A DNA stretch of 38,061 bases from CAZLMW01 sp964560875. Lineage in GTDB: Bacteria > Myxococcota_A > UBA9042. Made by a program: the position numbers and the translations under genes. Position 1 is the first letter of the stretch. The number at the start of each line of letters is the position of its first letter. A model generated the notes under the pieces. It ran no database searches. It saw only the letters and a program-made list of their open reading frames with translations, and had not been told where the DNA came from. The DNA is taken from contig CAZLMW010000080.1 of the NCBI GenBank assembly GCA_964560875.1, positions 1-38,061 of the forward strand. Reading direction: 5' to 3'. Of the stretch, positions 8,761 to 17,052 are shown in pieces.

Positions 8761-9360
8761 ATGGCCAAACTGTACTTCTATTACTCGGCGATGAACGCCG
8801 GCAAGACCACGCTGCTGCTGCAGTCCAACTACAACTACAACGCGCGTGACATGACCACGTTGCTGTACACGCCCAAGCTCGATGACCGATACGGCGTCGG
8901 CAAGATCACGTCGCGCATCGGTCTGCAGGCCGACGCGTCGATCTACGACGCCGAGTTTGATCTCTTCGCCGACGTCAGCAAGCACGTGGCGGCCCGGCCC
9001 GTTCACTGCGTGCTCGTGGACGAGGCCCAATTCCTGACCCCGCAACAGGTCTTGCAGCTCACTTTGGTCGTCGATCGCCACAACATCCCGGTGCTCTGCT
9101 ACGGCTTGCGGACCGATTTCCGCGGCGAGCCATTCCCGGGCGCGATCTACTTGCTGTCGTGGGCCGACGAACTCTGCGAGATCAAGACCATCGGCGCCGG
9201 CGGCAAGAAGGCGACCATGAACGCGCGCCTCGACGACAAGGGCGAACGCGTTTGGAGCGGCGACCAGGTCGCGATCGGTCACAACTACGTCTCGATGACC
9301 CGCCGAGCCTTCCAACTCGACCGCGCATCACCGGTTGGGTACACGCCACCCGAAGGCTAG
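8761..9360 (+). CDS. tdk: Thymidine kinase, type II
   Basis: A 199-residue protein of usual length for TK1-type thymidine kinases, which phosphorylate thymidine with ATP in the salvage pathway. The P-loop is SAMNAGKTT (about 9-17) and the Walker B region with the catalytic acid is LVDEAQFL. GLRTDFRGEPFPG and a lasso-like segment ending IGHNYVSM are also present. The four zinc ligands of the E. coli enzyme (Cys and Cys in TICHCG, Cys and His in SVCRKH) are missing: the sequence reads TIGAGGKKA and SMTRRAF. The fold is therefore probably stabilised without zinc. The ATG at 8761 is chosen over the adjacent GTG at 8758. The stop lies 9 bp from that of the convergent asparagine-synthase-like gene. 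Confidence 0.92.
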   Translation: MAKLYFYYSAMNAGKTTLLLQSNYNYNARDMTTLLYTPKLDDRYGVGKITSRIGLQADASIYDAEFDLFADVSKHVAARPVHCVLVDEAQFLTPQQVLQLTLVVDRHNIPVLCYGLRTDFRGEPFPGAIYLLSWADELCEIKTIGAGGKKATMNARLDDKGERVWSGDQVAIGHNYVSMTRRAFQLDRASPVGYTPPEG

Positions 9361-9369
9361 TGGTCCGTT

Positions 9370-11202
9370 TCAGCCAACCGTGAACGGCGCGGGCGTGAGG
9401 CCTTCGCGGGCGGCCATTCGCATGCCCAGCAACGTGAACACCGGGTTGAGCAACCGCGCGGACGGTTTCGCAGCGACCTTGGCCAGGTAAGAAGTCACCG
9501 CGTCGCGTCGCACGACATCGAAGAAGCCGTCGTCCTCGCCGTCGATGATGTAGGCGTTTATGGCCTCGCGCTGCCGGTTGTAGGCGGCAAGTTGCGATGA
9601 AACCGCGAGCACGTTGGCCTTGTAGGCAGCTTGCGGACGTCCGTATCCGCGATTGATGCGCCGCTTCCAGGTGTCGTTGGCGAGGGGCAGCTGCCAGATC
9701 TCGTTGTCGAGGCGCCGCATCAGCTCAAGGTGCACGACGTGATCTCGACGATCGCGCCACGGCAGCGCGAGGTACAGCGCGAGAAGGTCGTGGGAAGGCA
9801 GAACGTTGATCGCTGGGGCGCCGCACGCGTCGAACTGCAGGGTTTGGCCAAGCCAGCGTCCCATGCGGGCCTCGCGGTGCCAGCGATCGTGCACATCGGC
9901 GAGCTCGGTCCCGTCGGCGCGGCAAGTGTCGACGAACGCCTCAAACGCCAGCCGATGGGTTGCCACGATGTCGCCGGGCAGCAGACCAAACGGGTTCAGC
10001 CAGCCCTCGGAGCGATAGAAACGCCGGACGATCGGCCACCCGAGCAGGAAGGAGGGCTTGATGTGGCTCTTGAAGATCTCGCCATAGTTGCCGTGGATGC
10101 CGGCGACAGCGGGACGATGCGCCGCCGCTTTATGGTCCCAGGGCCCCACCGCGACTTCGGCGCAGAATAGATGTGCGCGCACTGCGGCGAAGACGTCTTC
10201 GGTGGCCTGGGGCGGCGCGATCAGCGTCAATTCGCGGCCGATGCGCTGGGTGAGCAGGCCGCCAACGTGCGCGTCCGGGTGGCCGTCAACCGCCTTGAGG
10301 TAGAACGTGTCGATCGTATCGGTCACGCCCGAGGCCATCGCGGCGGCGAGCACGAGCCGGCTGTCCTTGCCTCCCGTCACGGCCATCTGTTTGCGAATGC
10401 TCGGCAGGCGTTTGAGCTGAGCCACACGCCGCTTCAAGGCCTCAGCTTCACGATCCCAATCGTCTGGCTGCGGCGCGTGATTCAGCGCAGTGGGCTGGGC
10501 GATCACGGCGACGGTATCGATCCCGCTCGCGGTCATCACGGCCACTTCGCGATCCGGCAAGAGCCTCACTCCGGGCCAACAGCTGCCGCTGCCGAACGGG
10601 CAAACGACGCCGGTGAGCTGCCAGGACAAGAACGCGAGATCGGGCGAAGGAAGCTCGCCATGCACGGCGGCCGCGGCCATCATGGCGCGATTGGATAGCG
10701 CGAAAACGCCGGCGTGTTCCGCCAAGTACACGTGAAACCCCTGCATCATCCCCGACCCGGCAACGACCGCGGTTCCGTCGTGTCGGCAAAACGAAAACTG
10801 GCCATCGTGGGTCGGCCATCGACCGTGAGCGGGAGGCGTTGAATCGGGCAGCGTGGCGGCGAACGTGGACGCGACCGACGCGGCGAGGTCGACGTTTTCG
10901 TTCTCGACGTACCAACCATCGAAGACGAGTTTGTGTTTCGTATCGATTGGCGCGCCGCGCGTGGATTCGTCGCACACCGACCAAACGCGAATCTCGAGGG
11001 CGCTGTCGTCCTGACCGATGGCATGATGGCCACCTGGCCCGTCGCCACCCGGCCCGTCGCCACCTGGACCGTCGCCACCTGGACCGTCGCCACATGGACC
11101 GTCGCCAACGGGAACAAAGGGCAGCCAGCGCCCGGCCGAATCGAAGCGTGCAGCCCGTCCATCCGGCCCCATGCCGCCGATCGCAAGCCAAGCTGAAGCC
11201 AT
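9370..11202 (-). CDS. Asparagine-synthase-like protein with degenerate glutaminase half
   Basis: The product is 610 residues. The C-terminal half carries the PP-loop VTGGKDSRLVLAAA (from residue 275), which binds ATP in asparagine synthase and related amide-forming enzymes. The N-terminal half resembles the class II glutaminase fold (for example GQFSFCRHDG and GVFALSNRAMMAAA), but the nucleophilic Cys2 is absent because the protein begins MASAWLAIGG. It probably uses ammonia or performs adenylation chemistry without glutamine hydrolysis. Residues about 32-57 are a Gly/Asp/Pro run encoded by a 15-bp tandem repeat, which lies between the first strand and the rest of the N-terminal domain. It starts three bases after the stop of the flippase-like gene, so the two are likely one transcript, as often seen for surface-polysaccharide or peptide-modification genes. 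The substrate is unknown. Confidence 0.75.
   Translation of the reverse strand: MASAWLAIGGMGPDGRAARFDSAGRWLPFVPVGDGPCGDGPGGDGPGGDGPGGDGPGGHHAIGQDDSALEIRVWSVCDESTRGAPIDTKHKLVFDGWYVENENVDLAASVASTFAATLPDSTPPAHGRWPTHDGQFSFCRHDGTAVVAGSGMMQGFHVYLAEHAGVFALSNRAMMAAAAVHGELPSPDLAFLSWQLTGVVCPFGSGSCWPGVRLLPDREVAVMTASGIDTVAVIAQPTALNHAPQPDDWDREAEALKRRVAQLKRLPSIRKQMAVTGGKDSRLVLAAAMASGVTDTIDTFYLKAVDGHPDAHVGGLLTQRIGRELTLIAPPQATEDVFAAVRAHLFCAEVAVGPWDHKAAAHRPAVAGIHGNYGEIFKSHIKPSFLLGWPIVRRFYRSEGWLNPFGLLPGDIVATHRLAFEAFVDTCRADGTELADVHDRWHREARMGRWLGQTLQFDACGAPAINVLPSHDLLALYLALPWRDRRDHVVHLELMRRLDNEIWQLPLANDTWKRRINRGYGRPQAAYKANVLAVSSQLAAYNRQREAINAYIIDGEDDGFFDVVRRDAVTSYLAKVAAKPSARLLNPVFTLLGMRMAAREGLTPAPFTVG
11030..11104. 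repeat. 15-bp tandem repeat (five units) inside the asparagine-synthase-like gene
   Basis: Five units of the form CCACCTGGACCGTCG with one to three changes each. On the minus strand they encode repeated Gly-Gly-Asp-Gly-Pro, so copy-number changes keep the frame. Confidence 0.9.
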
Positions 11203-11205
11203 CGT

Positions 11206-12420
11206 TCACCAACCCCGTCGCGAGCTGAGCATCCAGTAGGAGAACGACGTCGCGGCGTGGGCGATCGTGACAAGAAAAGCCCCCATCGCCAGCTCTCTGG
11301 GCTGGTTGAGATCGCGATGCGTGACCCACAGCAGCCCGGCGACAAGACCCGGCAACGACGCGGCCGTACAGATGGCTATTCGGCGAACTACAAAGCCCCG
11401 GACGGCATATTCGAGGCGCCCGATCGCGCGGCGTGGCAGCGAAATCGCGGATGTGAAGAGCTGTCCCGCGAACACACCCAGCGCGACGCCAGCGACCCCG
11501 AATGCGGCGCCGAAAACAAGCGCAGCGGCGATCGACCCAATGGCCTCGAAGCGGAGCGCGCGGTCCACATCCGCAGCACCACCGCGGCGCACGAGCCACT
11601 GGCCCGAAACGAAGGCGAGCGGCGCGGAAAGAAGCGCCGGTGCAAAAGCGAGGGCGAGATGAGCGGGCAACGTCGAGCGCTCGAACCACCGGGCCAACGC
11701 GGCGTCTCCGAAAAAGGCGAGCAACATGGCGCCTCCGAACCCGAGCAGCAGCGTGCCCTCGAGCGTTCGTTGAAAGAAGCGATCGTGATCGATGCCGCCC
11801 ATCGATCGGCCCTGTTCTTCGCGCGATGGGTGCAGCCACCGGGACAGGCGCGCGACCAGGTCGACCAGGAAGAATGTCACCGAAGCGGCGATCGCGAGCG
11901 CGACGATATCGGACGCGGAGTGCGCGAGGAGCACGGCAACAACGACGCTGGACCGAAACGTGATGCGCGACATGCCGGCGGTGAACGACCCGGTCTGGCG
12001 TGAATCGCTGCGCCGCAAGAAACCAAACCCCGCCGCGGCGGCGAGGCCCACCAACCCGAGCCCGACCAAGCCGCCGTCCACGAATGCGACCCCACCCATC
12101 AGCGCCGCCGCGACGGCTCCGAAACCGCGAAACATGGCTGGTCTCGATGCGACGAACACCGCTTGGACGGCCTTGAGTCCGGCGAACCCGACGACAATCC
12201 CGATGGCCGACGTCGAAAGATCAACGAGCCCGCCGACAACGATTGTGGCCAAACCGGCGATCGGCAGCAGAGCCGCGAGCCACGGGTTGGCAAAAAACGG
12301 CGCCCAACCGACAAACACACCGATCACGGCGGCCGCAGCGAACCCGATGTCGCCAATCGCGACCAGCAATGGCATCGTCACGGCCGCACGCACGGCGGCC
12401 TCGAGCAACCACAAGCCCAT
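11206..12420 (-). CDS. Polytopic membrane protein, polysaccharide-flippase-like
   Basis: About 404 residues from the ATG at 12420, nearly all hydrophobic segments separated by short charged loops, with perhaps twelve membrane helices. The overall pattern resembles the oligosaccharide flippase (Wzx/MviN-like) superfamily. A basic cytoplasmic loop (RLSRWLHPSREEQG) divides two halves, and LGVAGVALGVFAGQLFT-type Gly/Ala helices follow. I cannot see a diagnostic catalytic motif, so this is a topology-based call. Earlier in-frame starts exist at 12447 (GTG) and 12462 (TTG) and would add an Arg-rich leader that suits the cytoplasmic N-terminus of such proteins. The asparagine-synthase-like gene follows after three bases. 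The CDF gene on the opposite strand starts 70 bp away. Confidence 0.6.
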   Translation of the reverse strand: MGLWLLEAAVRAAVTMPLLVAIGDIGFAAAAVIGVFVGWAPFFANPWLAALLPIAGLATIVVGGLVDLSTSAIGIVVGFAGLKAVQAVFVASRPAMFRGFGAVAAALMGGVAFVDGGLVGLGLVGLAAAAGFGFLRRSDSRQTGSFTAGMSRITFRSSVVVAVLLAHSASDIVALAIAASVTFFLVDLVARLSRWLHPSREEQGRSMGGIDHDRFFQRTLEGTLLLGFGGAMLLAFFGDAALARWFERSTLPAHLALAFAPALLSAPLAFVSGQWLVRRGGAADVDRALRFEAIGSIAAALVFGAAFGVAGVALGVFAGQLFTSAISLPRRAIGRLEYAVRGFVVRRIAICTAASLPGLVAGLLWVTHRDLNQPRELAMGAFLVTIAHAATSFSYWMLSSRRGW

Positions 12421-12489
12421 GCCGCGTCGTACCACGCGTCGCCGCACATTGCCCGCGCTCAACAGCCCCGCGTCTAACAGGGAGCCTCC

Positions 12490-13494
12490 ATGGCGATCCA
12501 GGGATCCGAAGCCACCGTCGTTCGCGCGCTCATCGGCAACGGCACGATCGCGGCCTTGAAGATCGCGGCGTGGTTCGTGTCGGGGTCCGGCGCGATGCTC
12601 TCCGAGGCGATCCACACCCTCGCCGACGTGGGCAACCAGGCCCTGCTGCTCATCGGAATCCGCCAAGCCCATCGCACCCCCGACGAAAAACATCCCTTCG
12701 GCTATGGCCAGGCCGCCTTCTTCTGGGCGCTCGTTTCGGCGCTCGGCATCTTCTTTCTCGGCTGCGGCGTGACCGTCTATCACGGCATCCACTCGCTGAG
12801 TCACCCGCCCGAGAACCTACAGGTCGGCTGGCTGACCTGGGTGACGCTGACCGTCGCCTTCTTCATCGACGGCTGGGTTCTGTGGGGCGCGCTCGTCCAG
12901 GTCTACCGCGAGCGGCCCGACAACATGGCGTGGGGCGAGTACTTCAGGCGTCTCAAGGATCCGATGCTCCTCGCCGTCTTGCTCGAAGACTTCGCGGCCT
13001 GCGCCGGCGTGGTGTTTGCGATGATCGGAATCGTCGTCACGCAGGTCACCGGGGACGCCACGTACGACGCGATCGCGTCGATCGTCATCGGCTTGCTGCT
13101 GGGATTTGTCGCGGTCTTCCTCGTGCGACTGAACCAGCGATTCCTGATCGGCCAGGCCGTCGATCCCGAGATCGCCGAAGGCATCCGCGAGCTGCTCGAA
13201 GCGCGCCCGTCCATCGAGTCCGTGCACGCCGTTCAGAGCCGTTGGATCGGCCCCGCGACCTTTGCGTACAAGGCTGAAGTCGACTTCGACGGGACCTGGT
13301 TCGCCGCGCAGCTTGAGGGCGAGTACAAGCCCGAGTTCACATCGATCAACGAACCCGGCGCGATGGGCATGTTGATGCGCGTGTACACCGAGCACGTCGC
13401 CCGGCTCGTCGCCAAAGAGGTCGACATCGTCGAGGATTCGATCCGCGACCGCTTCCCGTCCGCCGGTTTCATCATGCTGGAGCCCCACGGCTGA
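12490..13494 (+). CDS. Cation diffusion facilitator (ZnT9-like) transporter
   Basis: A 334-residue CDF-family antiporter that exports divalent cations such as Zn2+ in exchange for protons. The second membrane helix has the metal-site pattern HxxxD (SEAIHTLADVGNQ, H42 and D46), followed by DEKHPFGYG, a hallmark loop. The fifth helix, after LKDPMLLAVLLEDFAA, has Glu-Asp in place of the HxxxD seen in FieF-type members, as in the SLC30A9/ZnT9 branch. Residues about 215-330 form the cytoplasmic C-terminal domain. A GGGAG-type ribosome site (AGGGAGCCTCC) precedes the ATG. The gene is divergent from the flippase-like gene and stands alone. Confidence 0.88.
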   Translation: MAIQGSEATVVRALIGNGTIAALKIAAWFVSGSGAMLSEAIHTLADVGNQALLLIGIRQAHRTPDEKHPFGYGQAAFFWALVSALGIFFLGCGVTVYHGIHSLSHPPENLQVGWLTWVTLTVAFFIDGWVLWGALVQVYRERPDNMAWGEYFRRLKDPMLLAVLLEDFAACAGVVFAMIGIVVTQVTGDATYDAIASIVIGLLLGFVAVFLVRLNQRFLIGQAVDPEIAEGIRELLEARPSIESVHAVQSRWIGPATFAYKAEVDFDGTWFAAQLEGEYKPEFTSINEPGAMGMLMRVYTEHVARLVAKEVDIVEDSIRDRFPSAGFIMLEPHG

Positions 13495-13611
13495 GCTCAT
13501 GACCCGTGTGTTTCACCCGGGCACGACCGCTCCGGTTTGACTGCGCCGCAGGGGCTCGGTAAATCGCCGGGTCCGACGTCGCGACGTCCCTTCGCTTTCG
13601 TGGAGCCCACC

Positions 13612-14016
13612 ATGCGCCTGTCCAGCTTGCTCGCCGCGCTTCTTGTTATGGCCGCGTCCGCCGCTTCCCTATCCGGTTGTGCGACGAACGAACGCGTCAA
13701 ATCGCTTGAAGCGCGGATCCTCGAGCTTGAGAAAAAAGTCGCGGAAGGCAAGTTCAACAGGATCAGCATCGTCGACGAAAAAGGCAAAGAACACGCCATT
13801 CTCGGGCTTCGGAAGGACGGTACACCGCACCTCAAGGTCGTCGACGGCAAGGGTGCCAACCGGTTCCTGCTGCGCCTTCACCCCGACGGGACGCCGGTGC
13901 TCGTGTTGTGGGGCAAGGGCACGAAATCGAGCGCCTACCTGAGCGTGCCCGGCGAGGGGCCGCCGCAGATGATGATGTTCAACAAGGAAGGCAAACAGGT
14001 CTTCAAGGCGCCCTAG
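13612..14016 (+). CDS. Small lipoprotein with coiled coil and beta-repeat tail
   Basis: 134 residues. The signal peptide ends in SLSGC, a clear lipobox with the acylated Cys at about residue 23. A short coiled coil (RVKSLEARILELEKKV) follows, and then a beta-rich tail made of short related strands with Asp-Gly or Lys-Gly turns (VDEKGKEHAILGL, RKDGTPHLKVVDGKG, LHPDGTPVLVLWGKG, FNKEGKQVFKA). The tail resembles the bacterial proteins with repeated 'D-GK-R--L' strands, but I know of no function for it. The frame is open upstream to 13537; the ATG at 13612 is chosen because the signal peptide begins there. Confidence 0.75.
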   Translation: MRLSSLLAALLVMAASAASLSGCATNERVKSLEARILELEKKVAEGKFNRISIVDEKGKEHAILGLRKDGTPHLKVVDGKGANRFLLRLHPDGTPVLVLWGKGTKSSAYLSVPGEGPPQMMMFNKEGKQVFKAP

Positions 14017-14207
14017 CCCGCCCTTCTCAGTGCGCACGGGTCTTGCCGCCCGATCTTCAGCGTCCTGCGGCCCTCCGCCGCTTCGATGTGACTCTGCCAC
14101 ACCTGCAGCGTCGAATGACCACATGACTTGAACCTCGAACAGCATGCCTCCGCGCTTTGATGAGAAGACCGGGCTAGCCGACAGCGCGCAACGGCCTTTC
14201 CCCGGCA

Positions 14208-14909
14208 TCACATCCCGAGCTTGAGCCCGCCGTCGACCGGCGCTGTGAGGTCGGCGTCGTCGTTGCGCACATTGTTGACGCGCGTGCTGACCTCCCAGGC
14301 AACCATATTGCCCGGATCGATCGGCGCCAGGAGCGGATCGAGCACGGCGCGGTCGGTCAAGTCGACGTCGAGCCAGGTGTCGAAGTCTTCGCGCCTGATG
14401 ATGACCGGCATGCGGTTGTGGAGCTGCGCTATCAGCCCGTTCGGCTCGGTCGTGATGATCGTGAACGTGTGCAACAGGTCGCCGCCGGGGCTCTTCCACC
14501 GCTCCCACAAGCCGCCAAACGCGAACGGCTCGTCGCCCCGCATCGTGATGAACATCGGCCGCTTCGGGTTGCCCTTCCCTTCGCGCTTCCACTCGTAGAA
14601 TCCGGTGGTCGGGATGAGGCAGCGCCGGTACTTGTAGGCCGCGCGAAAGCTCGGCTTGGTGGCGATCCCCTCCGCTCGGGCGTTGATCAGGCGGCTGCCG
14701 ATCTTGATGTCCTTGGCCCAAAACGGGACGAGGCCCCAGCGAAAAGGCGCAACGACGCGCGCGCCGCCGGTGGCGTTGGGGATAACGGGCAGGGTCTGGG
14801 TCGGTGCGGCGTTGTAGCTCTCCTGCAGGTCGAGCTCAGGTGGCTCGGTCAGAGCAAACGCCTGGGTTAACTCGGGCGCCTTGGCCTTTTGCGTGTACCG
14901 ACCGCACAT
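14208..14909 (-). CDS. yedK: SOS response-associated peptidase family protein (SRAP/YedK/HMCES)
   Basis: A 233-residue SRAP-domain protein. These proteins bind abasic sites in single-stranded DNA and form a thiazolidine link through Cys2, shielding the site from error-prone processing. All catalytic features are visible: MCGRYT with Cys2, Asn76 in LINARAEG, Glu106 in GFYEWKRE and His164 in LHNRMPVI. The WGLVPFWAKD segment is also typical. The gene begins 6 bp after the stop of the NarL-type regulator, so it is probably cotranscribed with the two-component pair. That suggests the two-component system may influence its expression, which is unusual for a gene more often linked to SOS control. 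Confidence 0.95.
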   Translation of the reverse strand: MCGRYTQKAKAPELTQAFALTEPPELDLQESYNAAPTQTLPVIPNATGGARVVAPFRWGLVPFWAKDIKIGSRLINARAEGIATKPSFRAAYKYRRCLIPTTGFYEWKREGKGNPKRPMFITMRGDEPFAFGGLWERWKSPGGDLLHTFTIITTEPNGLIAQLHNRMPVIIRREDFDTWLDVDLTDRAVLDPLLAPIDPGNMVAWEVSTRVNNVRNDDADLTAPVDGGLKLGM

Positions 14910-14915
14910 AAACCG

Positions 14916-15566
14916 CTAGTTCTCAGTCAATGCCTCGTCGAGCAGGCCGCTCGCGATGGCGAACCGGACGAGCTCAGCGCGTGTCGCCAATCCCAGCTTC
15001 TGGGTAAGACGCGCGCGGTACGTCTGCACGGTCTTGACGCTCAAGTGCAGCATGTCGCCGATCTCCCGCTGGGTGTGACCGCGGGCAAGCAGCGCCAACA
15101 CCTCGCGCTCGCGACCGCTGAGGGTGTCGAGCTCGGGCTGTTGCACCTCGTAGCGCTCTGACACGTGCCGCAGCCGTCGCGGCGTGAAGTGACGCATGCC
15201 AGCAGAAACGGCGCGGATCGCGGCCACCAGCTCGCCATCACCGGCGCTCTTGACGAGGTAACCCGAGCTCCCCGCTTGCTGGGCGCGTCGCACGTATGCG
15301 GGATCGTCGTGCATCGTGACGCACAGGATCTGCGTTGCAGGACTCGCGTCGCGGATATCGCCGATCGCCGATAGACCGTTGCGTGCGGGCATCGAGAGAT
15401 CGAGCAGGACCACATCGGGAGACAGGCGCTCAGTCTTGCGAATGGCGTCGTCACCGTCGACCGCTTCGCCGACCACGCTCATGTCGGGTTGTTGCTGAAT
15501 CAGTGCACAAATGCCTGCGCGAACCATCGCGTGGTCGTCGCATACGAGGATCCGAATGTCGTTCAT
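14916..15566 (-). CDS. NarL/LuxR-family response regulator
   Basis: 216 residues: a receiver domain (about 1-120) with the acidic pair D10/D11, phospho-acceptor Asp56 in VVLLDLSMP, the Thr of CVTMHDD and the Lys of YLVKSAG. The C-terminal LuxR-type helix-turn-helix (about 145-210) reads LSGREREVLALLARGHTQ and LSVKTVQTYRARL. It should be phosphorylated by the sensor kinase encoded 72 bp upstream and then bind DNA as a dimer. The SRAP gene follows after 6 bp. The target genes are not known; the operon itself is a reasonable candidate. Confidence 0.95.
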   Translation of the reverse strand: MNDIRILVCDDHAMVRAGICALIQQQPDMSVVGEAVDGDDAIRKTERLSPDVVLLDLSMPARNGLSAIGDIRDASPATQILCVTMHDDPAYVRRAQQAGSSGYLVKSAGDGELVAAIRAVSAGMRHFTPRRLRHVSERYEVQQPELDTLSGREREVLALLARGHTQREIGDMLHLSVKTVQTYRARLTQKLGLATRAELVRFAIASGLLDEALTEN

Positions 15567-15638
15567 CGGGTTATCTCCACAAGCGCCGCGGGCGGACGCG
15601 GCGCTTCACTTTTGGTGGTGCAACATGGGTTCTTTGCG

Positions 15639-16973
15639 TCATCGCGCGGCCTCGAGGGGCACGTTGACAATAACAGCGGTGCCGGCGGCAGGCTCGGACT
15701 CGATCATGACGGTGCCGTCGATCAAGCCGGCGCGCTCCTGCAGGCCGATGAGTCCGACGCTGCGTTGTTCGTGGGCAGCGTCGACGTCAAAGCCGCAGCC
15801 GTCGTCCTCGATAACGAGCCGCAGCCGGTCGGTGGCCGACACAACGATCGAAACGCAGCTCGCGTCGGCGTGCTTGATCACGTTCTGAAGGGACTCCTGC
15901 GTCATCCTGTACAGCGCCGTGCTGACATTGGGGGCCAGATTGTCGAGGCTGCTTTGCCCGGTCGCAACGAACGAGACGCGCAATTCGGCGTTGCGGGTCT
16001 CCGACGCGAGTCGTTCCAGCGCGGCGACGAGGCCGAGCTCATCGAGCATGGGAGGCCGCAGCACATGGGCAACATTGCGCAATTCATCGACGGCCTTGCG
16101 GACGTGATGACGGACTCCAGTCAGGGCGGAGCGCGCCTCGGGTTGGAGGGTCGCGGCGACCGCGTCGAGGTGCATGAGGGCGGATGTGAGCACCTGGCAC
16201 GGCCCGTCGTGTAGCTCGCGAGCGATGTCCGATCGTTGCAGCTCTTGAGCCTCGATGACTTCATCGAGAAGGGCCTTTCGCAGCTGGTCATAGCGCTTTC
16301 GCTCCGTGATATCGCGGGCCACAACAACGAAGTGGCGCTTGCCACGGAAGGGCAATGTGGCGACGCGCATTTCGACTGGGTATGTCGAGCCGTCGCGGCG
16401 CAAGTGGTTGACCTCGAGAGTGCCGCGATCGTTTTCGCCCAGTTCGTCCAGATCACGGAGATTTCGCGGCGCCGTTTCAAGCTGCGTGATTTGCATCTGG
16501 AGCAGCTCGACGCGGGTGTATCCGAGCTGTTCGGACGCCATGCGGTTGGCTTCGATGATGTCGCCGCGATGGTCGTGCAGCAGCACCGCGTCGCCGATCG
16601 AGTCGAGCAGGGTGCGCAAGACCTTGCCCTGCAGGACAAGCTCGCGTTCCGTGCGCCGCAGTGATTGTGTGGCCCGTTCGAGCGCGTTGGTCCTGTCGTC
16701 GAGGTGGATCCGGACCGCTTTGAGCCGCTGGCTCGTCGTTCCGGCGATGCGCGGCAGGCCCGTGTCACGAAATGGCGATGGCGGCGGCGCGGCGGTGGTC
16801 GAAACCGGCGAGGCTGGCGGGGCAGGGCCGAGGCCTGGACGAGGGTCAGCGGTCGGGAGACTGTCGAAATCACGGCGCCGTTCCAGCTCATGCTGGTGCG
16901 CTGAGTCGTCGCTGCGGCGGCCGGCCGAGTCCATCCATAACCCCGTGTGCGGGGCGGTGCGGTGCCGCTTCAT
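15639..16973 (-). CDS. Sensor histidine kinase with PAS domain (HisKA_3 type)
   Basis: 444 residues from the ATG at 16973. The N-terminal 130 residues are Pro/Ala/Arg-rich, without membrane helices, so the protein is probably cytoplasmic. A PAS domain follows (LLDSIGDAVLLHDHRGDI to VVARDITERKRY). The dimerisation/phosphoacceptor helix of the NarX/DegS class has the His in IARELHDGPCQVL. The ATPase domain has an N-box region with YRMTQESLQNVIKHA and the G1 box VIEDDGCGFDVD. The start at 16973 is preferred over the ATG at 16934 because GGAAGGGAG lies 10 bases before it. The response regulator follows in the same direction. The PAS ligand is unknown. Confidence 0.93.
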   Translation of the reverse strand: MKRHRTAPHTGLWMDSAGRRSDDSAHQHELERRRDFDSLPTADPRPGLGPAPPASPVSTTAAPPPSPFRDTGLPRIAGTTSQRLKAVRIHLDDRTNALERATQSLRRTERELVLQGKVLRTLLDSIGDAVLLHDHRGDIIEANRMASEQLGYTRVELLQMQITQLETAPRNLRDLDELGENDRGTLEVNHLRRDGSTYPVEMRVATLPFRGKRHFVVVARDITERKRYDQLRKALLDEVIEAQELQRSDIARELHDGPCQVLTSALMHLDAVAATLQPEARSALTGVRHHVRKAVDELRNVAHVLRPPMLDELGLVAALERLASETRNAELRVSFVATGQSSLDNLAPNVSTALYRMTQESLQNVIKHADASCVSIVVSATDRLRLVIEDDGCGFDVDAAHEQRSVGLIGLQERAGLIDGTVMIESEPAAGTAVIVNVPLEAAR

Positions 16974-16983
16974 CGCAAACCAA

Positions 16984-16992
16984 CTCCCTTCC
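16984..16992 (-). promoter_or_regulatory. Ribosome-binding site that decides the sensor-kinase start
   Basis: On the minus strand this reads GGAAGGGAG, 10 bases before the ATG at 16973. The internal ATG at 16934 has no comparable site. Confidence 0.6.
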
Positions 16993-17039
16993 AAGTCGGC
17001 CGTCGCGATTCGCGGCCGCGCGATGATAGCATTGTCCGC

Positions 17040-17044
17040 GGAGG
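17040..17044 (+). promoter_or_regulatory. Ribosome-binding site for the GTG start at 17053
   Basis: GGAGG followed by eight bases and GTG. This spacing favours 17053 over the in-frame GTG at 17044, which overlaps the site, and over the ATG at 17024, which precedes it. Confidence 0.6.
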
Positions 17045-17052
17045 TGACCATC

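Noticed and set aside
12421..12804. N-terminal extension of the flippase-like frame
   Set aside because: This part is antisense to the CDF transporter gene, which has clear homology, and reads as polar low-complexity sequence.
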